From Rhynchopus sp. YZ270_cl-10 (lineage: Eukaryota; Euglenozoa; Diplonemea; Diplonemida; Diplonemidae), in contig OZ037869.1 of the NCBI GenBank assembly GCA_964035575.1, forward strand, positions 248,001 to 312,000: a stretch of DNA of 64,000 bases, read 5' to 3'. This document shows positions 22,474 to 32,864 of the stretch, in pieces; within the stretch, counting starts at the first letter, position 1, and every line of letters begins with the position of its first letter. The notes under the pieces were generated by a model. That model saw nothing but the letters and a program-made list of their open reading frames with translations. It searched no databases and was not told where the DNA came from. The position numbers and the translations under genes were made by a program.

Positions 22474-23952
22474 CTACCACTCAACAGTCGCCCTTTTGAT
22501 GTGGACACCTGCAGATTCGAGCATCGTGAAGACCCCTTCGTCGTCTATGATGATGTTATCTGGGTCTGTCGCGTCGAGGAATTGGATGGGGTTGATCTCT
22601 TTTTGGAGTGAATCTGGGTAGGTCCCGAGCTTGAGGACTAGATGCTCGGCGAACCTTCGCACCACTGAGAGCGGGGAGAGCAAGGCAAGAAACCTGCCGA
22701 GCATTGGAGAGAGCTGTGCACGCATTGCGTCTGGTATGGTGTCCGCCTTTATGGCTTCTGCAAGCTCCCCCAGGTCTTCGTAGTCCCTCAACCCCTTCAA
22801 CTGCCGCGGCAGCTGCGACGTATGCGTCGGAGCAACCAACCCATGGCAGGTTGTCCTCCACGATGCCCCTACCTGCGCCGTACTCCGCCTCACAACCTCC
22901 TGGTGCAACGGAACATTCATCTCTAACGAGGTGGCTCCCCAGGTCCACCCCATATCCAGCTCCCCCAGGCGCTCATGAGGCATAGTGATCTGCAGGGCAG
23001 CCTCAATAACCGTGCTCCAAAAGGAAGTACCATGTGACGCAATGTTCTCGTACACCGCATAATAATTTTTGAAGAGAAACAAAAGTGGGTTAATGATAGC
23101 CGCATTGAGGCAGTCGATTTTGTAGGAGTCGAGCCACACAGTGAAGATCAGGTGCAATGTGTTTTGTGGTGGAGAAACGGTGAGGTTGAGTTTGGCCAAG
23201 TGCTGCTCCTGGCGTAGCTGTATGTATCCCCTCGCAAGGTGTTCAAAGGCCTCTTTGTGTCGCCCAATGCAATTGAAACATGCCTCAAAAATCTGGAAAA
23301 AATAGTCAACCAAGTTTGGGCAGTCGGGCACCTCGAGAAGTTCTTTGAAAATGAATAGCAGAAGTTGAGAGTATTCAACGTTTCTTTGGCCAATTTGGCG
23401 GGATCGTTTGTAGAACAGTGAAGGTGCTGCGTACCCCGCATCAATATCGGTGCCTTCTACAGGAGAAACCGCGGCCGCGAAACTGCAGTCGTGGAGCACC
23501 GTCACCATGAGAACGTTGAAGACGTGCACCCCGGTTTGGTTCTCCGCCTCGTTGTCCGCGACCACATCCGCCGTCACCGCGGCCGCAAGCTGTGCAGACC
23601 GTTCTTCATCAACACTGCCATCTGTCGCGAGACACTGCCTATCCGTCTCGTACACGCGCCGTATCACACGCAGCAGCACATCCTTGCCGTCAATAGGTGG
23701 TCCCTCCACGACACGCCTCGCAATTTCATGAAGCTCCTGCTCATAACAGCTTTTCCGCTTCGCAATGCTTAGCACCGTAGCCTTCAGGCGGGGTCGTTCT
23801 GAGGCAGGTTCTGAGCGCTTTGAGAACTTCCGCTTGGCAAGCGAGCAAATAGAATGTGCCATAAGCCAGGCAAGAGGTCCTTGTTGTGACGTGCTCTCAG
23901 GGCCAATAGCAGGGGGGCTTGAGCTCGTCTGGGAGCCACTCATAGCGAGCAT
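22474..23952 (-). CDS. Hypothetical helical protein, 492 aa
   Basis: An intronless frame. I place the start at ATG 23952 (MLAMSGSQTSS) because the upstream part of the frame is low-complexity Lys-rich; ATG 23943 is the alternative. No family was recognised. The middle (about residues 170-330) is strongly helical with conserved-looking Leu/Phe/Tyr/Trp patterns (VDYFFQIFEACFNCIGRHKE; INPLLFLFKNYYAVYENIA), suggesting a repeat-like alpha-solenoid. A basic segment lies near the N-terminus. There is no signal peptide or TM. It resembles a scaffold or complex subunit, but this is inference only. Confidence 0.8.
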   Translation of the reverse strand: MLAMSGSQTSSSPPAIGPESTSQQGPLAWLMAHSICSLAKRKFSKRSEPASERPRLKATVLSIAKRKSCYEQELHEIARRVVEGPPIDGKDVLLRVIRRVYETDRQCLATDGSVDEERSAQLAAAVTADVVADNEAENQTGVHVFNVLMVTVLHDCSFAAAVSPVEGTDIDAGYAAPSLFYKRSRQIGQRNVEYSQLLLFIFKELLEVPDCPNLVDYFFQIFEACFNCIGRHKEAFEHLARGYIQLRQEQHLAKLNLTVSPPQNTLHLIFTVWLDSYKIDCLNAAIINPLLFLFKNYYAVYENIASHGTSFWSTVIEAALQITMPHERLGELDMGWTWGATSLEMNVPLHQEVVRRSTAQVGASWRTTCHGLVAPTHTSQLPRQLKGLRDYEDLGELAEAIKADTIPDAMRAQLSPMLGRFLALLSPLSVVRRFAEHLVLKLGTYPDSLQKEINPIQFLDATDPDNIIIDDEGVFTMLESAGVHIKRATVEW

Positions 23953-24031
23953 ACCACTTCTTTGTATTTTTTTTTTTTTTTTTGCTTTTTTTTTGTTCGC
24001 GAAAATTAAGAAAAAAAGGGTTGGGGGGGGA

Positions 24032-24061
24032 GATGAATCTAAGCCTCGGTGCTTAGTCACC
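24032..24061. repeat. Dispersed hairpin repeat, copy 1
   Basis: The inner stem CTAAGC/GCTTAG is intact, the loop is CTCGGT and the outer stem GATGA/TCACC is imperfect. It lies just upstream of the 492-aa gene. Confidence 0.75.
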
Positions 24062-24349
24062 CAAATGAGAGAAAAGGGAAAAGAAAGTGAAAAATGGGTG
24101 TATCGAGTGGGGGGATTTCTCCTGGTGTGATAGGGTAGGGAGAGACGGAGAGAGGGAGAGAGGAGAGGTTGAAAGGGGTTTTATAGCAAAAGGCTTACGT
24201 TGTTTTTTGGTGTATCTCTATAGTAAAAAACGTTCCGGTCTTATTTTGTATTATTCTCGAGGTTTTTTTTTACTTTTGTTTTACCTTTTTTTGTGGGTAG
24301 GAAATGTGTAAAAAAAGACAAAAGCCCCCCGTGTATCTCAAACATAACA

Positions 24350-25819
24350 TCACATATCATATGAAACCAAGCTCCCATCGTCCCCCGAGGCTACCAATCG
24401 GTGGGGGTCTGCGTGGATACAGCGCACCGCAGCTTTGTTCGCACCCAGACCGTATTTGCATTCTCCACTGTTCAGGTCGTGAACGAGAAGCCAGCCCATG
24501 CCGTCACCTGAAACGATTTTGTCACCAACAACTTCGAGGCTGTAGATGAAATCTTTGTGGGTCGAGATGGTTTGCGTTTCTTGGAGCGAGCTGTCCAGCA
24601 CTTTAATATGTTTATCTGCTCCACAGGTTACAATGTGTGATTCCGTTGACTGTATCCCAGTCACAGCTCCGCCAGCGTGCAGCATCCTCTCTTGCACAGA
24701 GTCGGGCCCGCTTCGCAAATCCCACACCCGCAGCCGCCCGGTCTGATCCCCCGCCATCACCAGACTGTCTCCAGAGTCATTCCCATACCACCCCATTGCA
24801 CTGCACTGTCCTCTCCGTTTGTCACCCCCTGAAGTTAGTACTCCTACACAGGTTTCACGCTCTGCGTCCCATGCGCGCACTGCGCCGCAGCGGTCGCCTG
24901 ACACTAAGGTGCTATGCTTCCAGATGAACTCCATCACTGGCTGAGCATGTCCGGAGAGAACGCCGACTGCGGAGCTTCGGTCGCAGTCCCAGAGGCGTAG
25001 GGTTCTGTCGTAGGAAGCGCTGATTGCAATGCTGCCACCTACCTGGACCTGGGAGATCGATCCGGTGTGCCCGGTGAGGTCGGTGCAGCGTACCCCTGCT
25101 TTCGCCCAGAGGCAGAGTTTGCTGTCTTGGCCTGCGGAGATGATCCGGCCGTCGTCAAGGTATGCGCATGAGGTCACCCAGTCGCTGTGGCCGTACCTCT
25201 TGGTGAAGAGGTTGCGGAGCTCCCGCTTGCGAGAGAGGTCGTACACCCGTAGGCCATGGTCCGCACCGCCTACAACAACTTCGTTGCCCTTCACCGCCAT
25301 GCACAGAATGTTGCGGTCGGAGGAGTCAAACATGCTGCCTTCTTCGTCCGCAGGTCCCGAGGTCCAACCCTGCCCCAGGGAGGTGTAGGAAGTCACCGGG
25401 CGGTAGAACCGCCCGCTGCTTCGGCAGGTCTGTGCCTCGCGCAGCATGTCAGGGCGCATTGGTGTGGGTGTGTCGGTGCCGTAGACATCGTCCGCAAGGT
25501 CGTCCATTGCCTGCTTGATGTTCGCGCCTCGTTGGGTGGTTGGCGCCTTGGTCAGGCCGCTGTACGTTGATGTGCTTGTGCGGTTGGACACAACACCGCT
25601 GGTGCGTCGAGGTATGTTTGAAGAGGGGACTCTTCCTGACGGCACACCACGGTTCAGAGGAAGCGACCCAGAGGAAGGGACTCTTGTGGTGCGGGAGGAG
25701 GTGGAAGAGGACGGTGCAGCGCCCGGTGCGGGTGCGGGTGCAGGTGCGGACAAACGCCGGCCGCATTCAGTACAGAACTTCCCAGGGGTGCCCCGGGTTC
25801 CACAGGACCCGCAGTTCAT
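24350..25819 (-). CDS. Zinc-ribbon WD40-repeat protein, 489 aa
   Basis: The start is ATG 25819 (MNCGSCG). The N-terminus forms a compact zinc ribbon: Cys3, Cys6, Cys16 and Cys19. A Ser/Thr/Pro-rich linker follows to about residue 135. From about 160 to the end there are seven or so WD40 blades, with blade endings such as LRVYDL, LCLWA, LRLWDC, VRAWDA and LRVWDL, and GH dipeptides preceding several. WD40 propellers are protein-interaction platforms; the double-Cys ribbon could bind protein, RNA or ubiquitin. No enzyme domain is present. No intron. I cannot name an orthologue; F-box/TRAF-WD40 proteins have similar propellers but other N-termini. Confidence 0.9.
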   Translation of the reverse strand: MNCGSCGTRGTPGKFCTECGRRLSAPAPAPAPGAAPSSSTSSRTTRVPSSGSLPLNRGVPSGRVPSSNIPRRTSGVVSNRTSTSTYSGLTKAPTTQRGANIKQAMDDLADDVYGTDTPTPMRPDMLREAQTCRSSGRFYRPVTSYTSLGQGWTSGPADEEGSMFDSSDRNILCMAVKGNEVVVGGADHGLRVYDLSRKRELRNLFTKRYGHSDWVTSCAYLDDGRIISAGQDSKLCLWAKAGVRCTDLTGHTGSISQVQVGGSIAISASYDRTLRLWDCDRSSAVGVLSGHAQPVMEFIWKHSTLVSGDRCGAVRAWDAERETCVGVLTSGGDKRRGQCSAMGWYGNDSGDSLVMAGDQTGRLRVWDLRSGPDSVQERMLHAGGAVTGIQSTESHIVTCGADKHIKVLDSSLQETQTISTHKDFIYSLEVVGDKIVSGDGMGWLLVHDLNSGECKYGLGANKAAVRCIHADPHRLVASGDDGSLVSYDM

Positions 25820-26065
25820 TTTTGCTTTTTCTTTGGATTTCAATGGATAAACGGGGGGGAATCTACTGTGAAATAAGTGTTTTGTTGGTTAAATCGGATT
25901 GATAAACAAAAAGTGCGGGGGTGAGATCTCAAAATATCCGAACAACATTGCTGCGGTAACGACCACAATCCTTTATTGGCAAAACAATGGCTTAGGGAGT
26001 TCCACCCCCTCGGGAGTTACCTAAAAAAAAACAACCTGAATGCTGATCATCTGCACAGGTCTTCA

Positions 26066-28673
26066 CTATGAAAGAAAGCAGCGGAGGGGTAGTGCGGGCT
26101 CTGCTGAGGTGTTGGGTGCGAGGTCGTCTAGTGCCCAGCGCATGTCGTCGTAGAGATGGGCTGCGATCTCACGGTTGGAGTATTGCCTGCCGTCGACGCT
26201 GACGAGGGCTTGCATCGCGCCTTGGGAGCTGCCGAACTTGACAACGACACGTACGCGCTCTTCCTTCTGGAGGTGGCTGTACTCCGGTGCATCGGCTATA
26301 AAGACCTTGCAGCTCGCAACGTGCCCAAACGAAGCCATCTCAGCAACAACGTCCGGCACAAAGTCGTCGTCCATCTCCTCCGGGTTCAGCATGTTCCGTA
26401 TCAGCAGTGTGGTCGCCATCGGCGGCTCGCCGTCCACAGGGGCAAACTGTTTCCGCTCAAAGTGCACAGGGTCGGCAAAGACAGCAACAATGGTGCGTCC
26501 GTCGAACTGCCGGCCGTGCATGACTTTGTAGACCTCCAGTGCGGCGGCGGCGGTGCGGAACTTCACGAAGAGACGCACCGCTTCTTCGTCGGGGAGGTTG
26601 CCGGAGAGGTTCCATCGTTTGTGCTGTGGAGAGGGGTGAGTGGGGGTGAGTAGGGGTGAGGAATAGTAGGGGGTGCAAACGTAGTGCAAAGGGGGATTGG
26701 TAAAGATGAACCTAAGACTTTCGTGCTTAGTCATCGTGACGATTGTTGCCGTACAGCGGTAGTACGGCTTTTGCACAAAATGAAGACAACTTGAGCCTGC
26801 GTTGGTGCGTCTCATATGCCATCTGAAAAGGCAAGAAGGGGTAGGGCTTTGCAATACCTCATAGACAATGACGTCAAGAACGCTGTTGTTGCTGAGACGG
26901 TCGCACTCATGCCACATATCCTCTTTCAGTTCGGCCTCGATTTTGCTGTGATTAGGAAAGATGGGTCACATATGAACACAGCAATAGCATACCCTGGCGC
27001 GACCACGTTCCGCAGCAGGAGCACCTGCGAGGGGTTCGTTGAGTAATATGTCTTGCTACCAGACGTGCTGTCTGCAGGCACTGCCTCGGCCACACTGCTG
27101 GCGCCCTCCTCTGTGAGCGCCACGCCGCGCCTGCGTGTCGCGTTCTTCAGAACCGGCACAGAAGACGTTGCAGCTGCTGCCGTGTAGCTACTCAGCGGTG
27201 CCGATACACGCACACGCTTCGCACCACTGCCACTGTCCTCAGCCGCCCTCTTCCGCCCCCCCGGTATCATCGCCACCAACGCCTCCGGCACGTCCTGCTC
27301 ACAACACTCCAAATACGCCACCAGCTCCTCCGCCATGCTGTAGTGCTCATGCGTGATGTATGACACCGCAGTCCCCGTCCCCCCCGCACGCCCGGTCCGT
27401 CCAACACGATGCACATACTCTTCAACGGAGGCAGGGAAATCAAGCGAAAACACATGAGTAATGCAAGGTATGTCCAGCCCCCGTCCCATCAGGCCTGTGG
27501 AGACCACTGTCTGGATGCGTTTTGCTTTGAAGCCTTCGAGAACTGCTTCGCGTTGTAGTTGTCCGTGCTCGCCGTGGATGCCGCGGACTCGGTCTGCCCC
27601 GAAGACGGCTTGCAGTGACTGGGCGACTTCATCTACACGAGCGCGTGTCTTGCAGAAGACGAGACTTTGGCTGTACCGCGGGAGGCCTCTCAGCTCCGCA
27701 AGGAGAAGCGCGTCTTTCTCTGCATCTGTTGTCACCACAATGCTTTGCGCGACAGAGGTGCATGCTGCAAGCTCGCCACCAGAGGCGCCGATTTTGATGG
27801 TCACGTGAGGACTCCTGAAGTAACGCTGTGCTATGATCTCCACATCCCGTGGGAGTGTCGCAGACAGGAGAAGTGACTGCCTGTCAGGGCGGATCAGGGC
27901 TTCAATCTTAGAGACAAACTGGCCAAACCCCATGGAAAGCATGCGGTCCGCTTCGTCAAGCACCACAAATGTTACGCGACTCAGATTTGTCGCACCACTG
28001 TCGACCAGGTCCAGCAAACGCCCCGGGGTCGCTACAACAAGCTCCACACCTTTGGCAAGACGGGCCACCTGCTCCTGCCTTGCCGCGCCTCCGTACACAC
28101 AACAGGAGCGCAGGCGGCATTCAGGGTAGAACCTTCCGGCCTCCTCCTCCACCTGCAAGGCTAGCTCCCGGGTGGGGCAGAGCACCAGCACGATGGGGCC
28201 TTGCCCACGCTCGAGGAGCGGTTGCGACATGATATGGGGCATGGTAGGCAGCAGGTACGCCAAGGTCTTCCCCGACCCCGTCTTCGCCACGACCAGAAGG
28301 TTGTGACCCGCAAGGGCAGCCGGCCACACCTGCGACTGCACTGCGGTTGGGTAGTCATAGTGCTTCGCACACACATCAAGCACGTACTTCGGCAGCTGCG
28401 ACTCTTGAAAGGTGAGCACCGGCTTGGGTGCATCCCCCTCAACCCACAACTCATTGTCCTCCCTCCATGTGTTCGCTGCAGCAGGGGCACGTGCCCTCAC
28501 GTCTTCGTGCTCGACATAGAGGTTCTGTGTGTAGGGTGTTACGAAAGCAGGGGGGGAAAAATTAATTACGGAAAAAAATATTTGGTGCTTACCTTCTCGA
28601 ATTTGATGAGCTTCATACTGTCCCAGTCCGGTGTGATGCGTTTGATCTCGAGGAGAGATTCATAGCTGTCCAT
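26066..28673 (-). CDS. DDX5/Dbp2-like DEAD-box helicase fused to two UHM-like RRMs (4 exons)
   Basis: Exons 28673-28593, 28524-26993, 26945-26858 and 26623-26066 give 752 residues; introns are 68, 47 and 234 nt. Residues 1-60 have the DDX5-type lead-in (FEKNLYVEHEDV; PKPVLTF). Helicase motifs are complete: AKTGSGKT (I), PTRELA (Ia), TPGR (Ib), DEAD (II), SAT (III), GRGLDIP (V), HRVGRTGRAG (VI). A short basic linker follows, then two RRMs. Each has a VLLLRN/TLLIRN first strand; in place of RNP1 they carry GRQFDGR and GRQYSNR, the R-x-F/Y hallmark of U2AF-homology motifs as in SPF45. UHMs bind Trp-containing ULM peptides of splicing factors such as SF3b155 and U2AF. A nuclear role in splicing or RNP remodelling follows by inference. 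Confidence 0.93.
26705..26735. repeat. Dispersed hairpin repeat inside a helicase intron
   Basis: GATGA pairs with TCATC and CTAAG with CTTAG around a loop ending TCGTG. It lies in the middle of the 234-nt third intron, the only copy inside an intron. Confidence 0.8.
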
Positions 28674-29304
28674 AATGCGGCAGTTGCCTTCTATTTTGTT
28701 ATATTGTGTACTGTGGGGTGGCGATAGGTAGGTGGCTAGAGGGGAGGGGAGTCAGGGGGGAGGGAGGGAGGGAGAGAGGAGAACAAAGGATACGAGGTGA
28801 TGTTGTTTTATTGTATTTCTGTGTATTGTTGCCAAAAAGTGCTTTTAAAAGAACGTATTTGGTATTCATAATAGGTGGGAAAGAAATTAGTTTCATGTAC
28901 TTTCAGTTCGAGAAAAAGAAAAAAAGAACGGCAAACTACAGGGCAAATTTATTGAGAACGCGTTATAAAAAATAGAGCAAAAAAGAAAGGCAAAAAGAGT
29001 TTATGAGATGCACCTAAGCCTCTCGCGCTTAGTCACCTTGTAAAAAGGTTAGTTGTTAAAGTCTGACCCAGAGCCCTGGCAAATGCAAAGAAATGTTGAA
29101 ATATGAAATAGCCCTTATGATGGACTAATAAGGCTGGCAATTTATAGGCGATATGATCACAGTACTGAAAAAAAAAAAAAAATTCTTTTGATAGAAAATG
29201 GTACATAATTATGGCTAGAAAAGACAGCAAAAAAAAGAGGGGAGACATCGTTAGATACCCTTACCCCCACCGCCACCACCACCACCACCGCCCACCCTCA
29301 AATC
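28674..29304. other. Spacer; one hairpin repeat, otherwise no gene seen
   Basis: A/T-rich with A runs. A hairpin repeat lies at 29007-29037 and a CCACCGCCACC-type microsatellite near 29266-29295. Confidence 0.5.
29007..29037. repeat. Dispersed hairpin repeat, copy 3
   Basis: The inner stem CTAAGC/GCTTAG is perfect with loop CTCTCGC. The outer stem GATG pairs imperfectly with CACC. Confidence 0.8.
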
Positions 29305-30219
29305 TCACAAAATCTGACATCCACCGCAGATGCTTCTCCCCTTTTCAAGCTTGATTGTATCCTGGGAGAGCGAGAGTTTTGGGCCCGCCTTTTCCCCAGA
29401 GAGGGGTACTGTTATGGTTGTAACCTGCAGCTTTCCTTCTCTGACGGTGTCTTCACCGTTTCCGGTGTTGGCGTAGTAGCTGTTGTTTGGGAGCTTTATT
29501 GTTTCCATTTTGTGTGTATGGCCCATGAGGACTAGATCATAGTTGTATGCTTCTACTAGACGTGCACCCCAGTCGCTGTAGAGCTTTGCGTCGCCAGAAC
29601 GTCCGACCTGGTCTGCAAGCTTCATGAGAATGATGTCCACATCGTCGTCCAGCTCACGTTCTAGGGCACCTCGGAACGCAGCCCCGATCCTCCCCTTCCA
29701 CTCCCCAGACCCAGAGTTGTCCTCATCCACGAAGTGGCCGTGTGTTGCGAAGATTGTGGCTCCAGAGGGGAATTCTAGTTCGAGGCCAAGGATGTTGTTC
29801 ATCAGCTTCCCCGTCGAGGCGTCGTGGTTGCCTAGAACGTAGAACACATCGTTGTTGAGGTGCTCATCAAAGAATTTGAAGAGCTTAGGTCTCGCGGTCT
29901 TGAGGCGTGCAAGCCGCTGCTTCGGTGTAGTGGTCGCAGTCTTGATCTCCCACATCTCCAGAACATCGCCAAGGAGGATGAGCGCCGCAGACTTCTGAAG
30001 CCGTTCCTTCATCCACGACACGAAAACATCGTCAGAAATTTGGAAGTCATTCGCACGGTCACCAGGCACCCCAATATGCAGGTCAGATATAACAGTAATA
30101 ACTGCCTGGTTGCCAGCAATGTTCATCGTCTTAAGCACAGTGCTGGACACATTCTCGAGATCCAATACGCGTTTGAACACTATGTTTGATGCACCATCAG
30201 AAGGGGCGACAGGTGGCAT
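29305..30219 (-). CDS. Calcineurin-like metallophosphoesterase with C-terminal CaaX box, 304 aa
   Basis: The start is ATG 30219. Motifs in order: SDLHIG (Asp46, His48), LLGDVLE (Asp85), GNHD (130-133), ATHGH (His160, His162) and GHTH (233-236). These are the metal-binding set of the calcineurin-like phosphoesterases, close in pattern to LpxH/UDP-diacylglucosamine-hydrolase-like and related bacterial-type enzymes. The usual GDxxD at motif II reads GDVLE. The protein ends ICGGCQIL: CQIL fits a CaaX prenylation box with Leu last (geranylgeranyl type), with another Cys three residues earlier, so membrane tethering is likely. There is no signal peptide. The substrate is not predictable from the sequence. 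Confidence 0.92.
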   Translation of the reverse strand: MPPVAPSDGASNIVFKRVLDLENVSSTVLKTMNIAGNQAVITVISDLHIGVPGDRANDFQISDDVFVSWMKERLQKSAALILLGDVLEMWEIKTATTTPKQRLARLKTARPKLFKFFDEHLNNDVFYVLGNHDASTGKLMNNILGLELEFPSGATIFATHGHFVDEDNSGSGEWKGRIGAAFRGALERELDDDVDIILMKLADQVGRSGDAKLYSDWGARLVEAYNYDLVLMGHTHKMETIKLPNNSYYANTGNGEDTVREGKLQVTTITVPLSGEKAGPKLSLSQDTIKLEKGRSICGGCQIL

Positions 30220-30787
30220 TTTACTCTGACACTGAAAATCTGTCCAAGATTTTGAAGAAGTGTTATTCGTGTAATCGGGGTGTGAATTGAAAGCAAGACG
30301 AAGATTAAAAATATATCAAAGAATGGCCGATTATTGTCGAAAGTGCTCGGGGAGGGGGTGTACAAGGCGTGAGCAACCTGGCAGAATTTGAGATGAGAGA
30401 TGAAAAAATGGATAACATAAGGACTATGTGGGAAAGGGTGGGGTTGTGCGTGGCAGAGATGTGGGCGGAGGGCTGGCGATAACGTCCAGGGGGAAGGATG
30501 GTGGTGGTCTTCTGTTGCACCATCCAAGGGAATGTGGGAAAGGTTGTCCCCAAGAGTGTACGGTAAAAAATGAGAAGGGTTTGGCTGCCTTTTTTGTTAT
30601 GCGAGAGATCAATTGCTGTATTAGAACAAAGAAAACACGGGTTAGCACCTACCCCCCCCTGCCCACACAGCACATAGTCCACTTTCCGATGAGATAAATA
30701 CATTGAAATGGTCACCCAACGCAGTTTTTTGTCGAAGCACACAATATTTGAACAAATGGCGTGGCTGTGCCGATAAAGTGTAGCTTT

Positions 30788-30981
30788 CATACTTCGTAGT
30801 CCGCCTAAGTCCGTCAAAAAAAATCCCACCAAGACTCCACCCTAGTTGAGACGGACTTGAGGCAGACTTATGACTGAGTCCGCCTCAAGCCCGCCAAAAC
30901 TCGGGCGGACTTGAGGCGGACTTTCAAAGTCCGCCATAGTCCGTCTCAACTCAGGCGGGTTCAGGCGGACTACGAAGTATG
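30788..30981. mobile_element. Fold-back (MITE-like) element with AGTCCGCCT ends
   Basis: The ends CATACTTCGTAGTCCGCCT and AGGCGGACTACGAAGTATG are exact inverted repeats. Further inverted copies of GTCCGCCT and AGGCGGAC recur inside, so the 194-bp element can fold into nested hairpins. I found no clear target duplication. It has no coding capacity. Confidence 0.8.
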
Positions 30982-31646
30982 AACGTTAGTCCTTCTTTTG
31001 TACTTCTTTCGTACGCCGAAAGGAGTGCATTCAGCCACACCGACAAAAGTTTGTTTACGTGCAAATAAAACTGCTGTGCCGAGAACCCAGAAGGGCTTCG
31101 TGTAAAAATAGAAAACAAGAATAAGAAAGTTGGCGAGAGCTACCTCTTCTCCACGGTGCTAACTCTCACCTTAAAGAAAGTTAATTTGAAATACAAAAGC
31201 CCTCTCGTGACACCCTTTGGTACATGACCGGTGCACTGGGTGCAACAATTGAAGAAAAAGAAAGATTACTGTGCGCATCCATACAGAAATATTCAAAGTA
31301 TTCGCGCAACTCTCTTCAAGGGTTTCAAAAGTAAATGTTCAAAAGACTAACTCTAGCTATCTTTGTAACAACAGACACAGACACTGTCAGCTCTATGAGC
31401 ATGTGCCAATCCTCAACATAAATAAAATAAAACGGTAATCGTAAAACGGACAGAAAGGCGGTAAGGTAAAATCTGGGTATCAATTTTGAAAGAAAAAACG
31501 GAAACACGGCATTTTTTATTTGTAGAATAGCACAAAGGGAGTTGGTACACTTCTTTGGGATGCAGGCATGGGGAAAAGAAATTTTTTTTCAAAAAAAAAT
31601 TGAAGGTGCAAAAATATGCACATCTATCAAAAAAGGGAGAAAAGGG

Positions 31647-31695
31647 AAGTTGAAAGTGCAAACGCCTCACCGTTCATCGGCGGACGCAGGCACTG
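31647..31695 (-). repeat. SINE-like composite repeat, left part only
   Basis: It has the words GAAGTTGAAAGTGCAAACGC and GCGGACGCAGGCAC around a short hairpin spacer. The partner hairpin found in other copies is absent here. Confidence 0.65.
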
Positions 31696-31962
31696 GAAAA
31701 ATAAAAAACCGATACCAGTCCAGGATGACAGCACAACATCCCTTGGAGGTTCTTGATCTCAAAATGCCATCTTCTGAGGTTGGTGTACTACTTCCCGTAC
31801 ACCTCATCCCTCAGAGCGATGACACTTTTCATTTGGCACTGTCAGAACTCCAAAGAAGACATAAAATACGACTACAAAACTAACGTAAGCAGAAAACGGA
31901 TGTACCCCAACATAAGTATGGAACAGTCTGCTGCAATAGCAACAGGAGAAAAAAAAAAAAGA

Positions 31963-32067
31963 GAAGTTGAAAGTGCAAACGCCCCATTCATCGGCGGACG
32001 CAGGCACTAAAAAAAATAATAGAAAAGCGTTAGTAAGATGATTCTAAGTCCATCGCACATAGTCACC
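31963..32067 (-). repeat. SINE-like composite repeat with terminal hairpin
   Basis: It contains GTTGAAAGTGCAAACGCC, then GGACGCAGGCAC, an A/T-rich link and a hairpin-repeat copy (32037-32067). On the minus strand the order is hairpin, link, GTGCCTGCGTCC. The unit is about 105 bp. Confidence 0.7.
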
Positions 32068-32692
32068 TTAAAACACAGCAAACATGTAATCAAAAAAGAC
32101 ACAACAATTTTTACAAATAATAGCTTCCACAAACGCATTGTCACACCTTCGATCAAATTCTGCTTTTTCGATCACCCAAAAACCAATCACCCCACACAGA
32201 GAAGAACAACAACAAAACCCGAACAAAAAAACTTTGAAAATGTGACTATGCCTGGGAGGCACAGCACTTTTTCAGGTTTTCTCTCCCTCACTTTTCCCCT
32301 AAAAAAAAACGCCAAAAAACCTGCGCAAAAAAATCACAAAAATCAGAAATGTGCAAAACTGCGCCTCCCTGGTGCACATTTCTTTTTTTCACTACAGGCG
32401 TGAGCTGAAAAAAAAAAAAAAATCAAAAGACACTCCGTTTTGTTCGTTCATTTTCACTGTCAGATATCTTCTTCATTTGCCAAAAGACAAGGTTGCATAC
32501 CACATTTTAGTATGTGATAGAAAAAATATAGACCTGGTGTAACAGACCAGGATGTGCGCACAGACGACACTCTCCTTCATCCCCTAAGAGCAGCAAAGAC
32601 ATGAGACGTTAGGAGCAAAAGCTCCCCCTTTTTTTACAATTTATAATACAACCGATTTAAAAATCGGTTCGCACCAATAAAATGCACAAAAC

Positions 32693-32767
32693 TGTTGATA
32701 GTGCAAAACGCCTCTGGGACGCAGGCACTCCGCGGGTTATCGAACCCCGGAGTGTTGCGCTTGGGAG
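32693..32767 (-). repeat. SINE-like repeat with tRNA T-arm-like segment
   Basis: It contains GTTGATAGTGCAAAACGCC and GACGCAGGCAC, followed by a T-arm-like stem-loop. On the minus strand GGGTTCGATAACCC resembles a Pol III B box. No complete tRNA can be folded. Confidence 0.65.
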
Positions 32768-32864
32768 TTGCTAGAAAAAAGGCGGACCAGAACACCCTAT
32801 CAAAAAACATCCTCTTGAGACTCCACACTCTCATCCCCCATATCAAACCTTAACACCTCCCCTC

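Larger units (their letters stand above)
30220..32864. other. Gene-free region with inverted-repeat and SINE-like elements
   Basis: It holds a fold-back element (30788-30981) and three SINE-like copies (31647-31695, 31963-32067, 32693-32767). A 35-bp stretch at 31182-31215 (TTGAAATACAAAAGCCC then TCTCGTGACA) also occurs in an intron at 48588-48617. The rest is A/T-rich, and I see no gene. Confidence 0.6.

Noticed and set aside
32693-32767. tRNA gene
   Set aside because: Only a T-arm-like hairpin is present; acceptor, D and anticodon arms cannot be formed.
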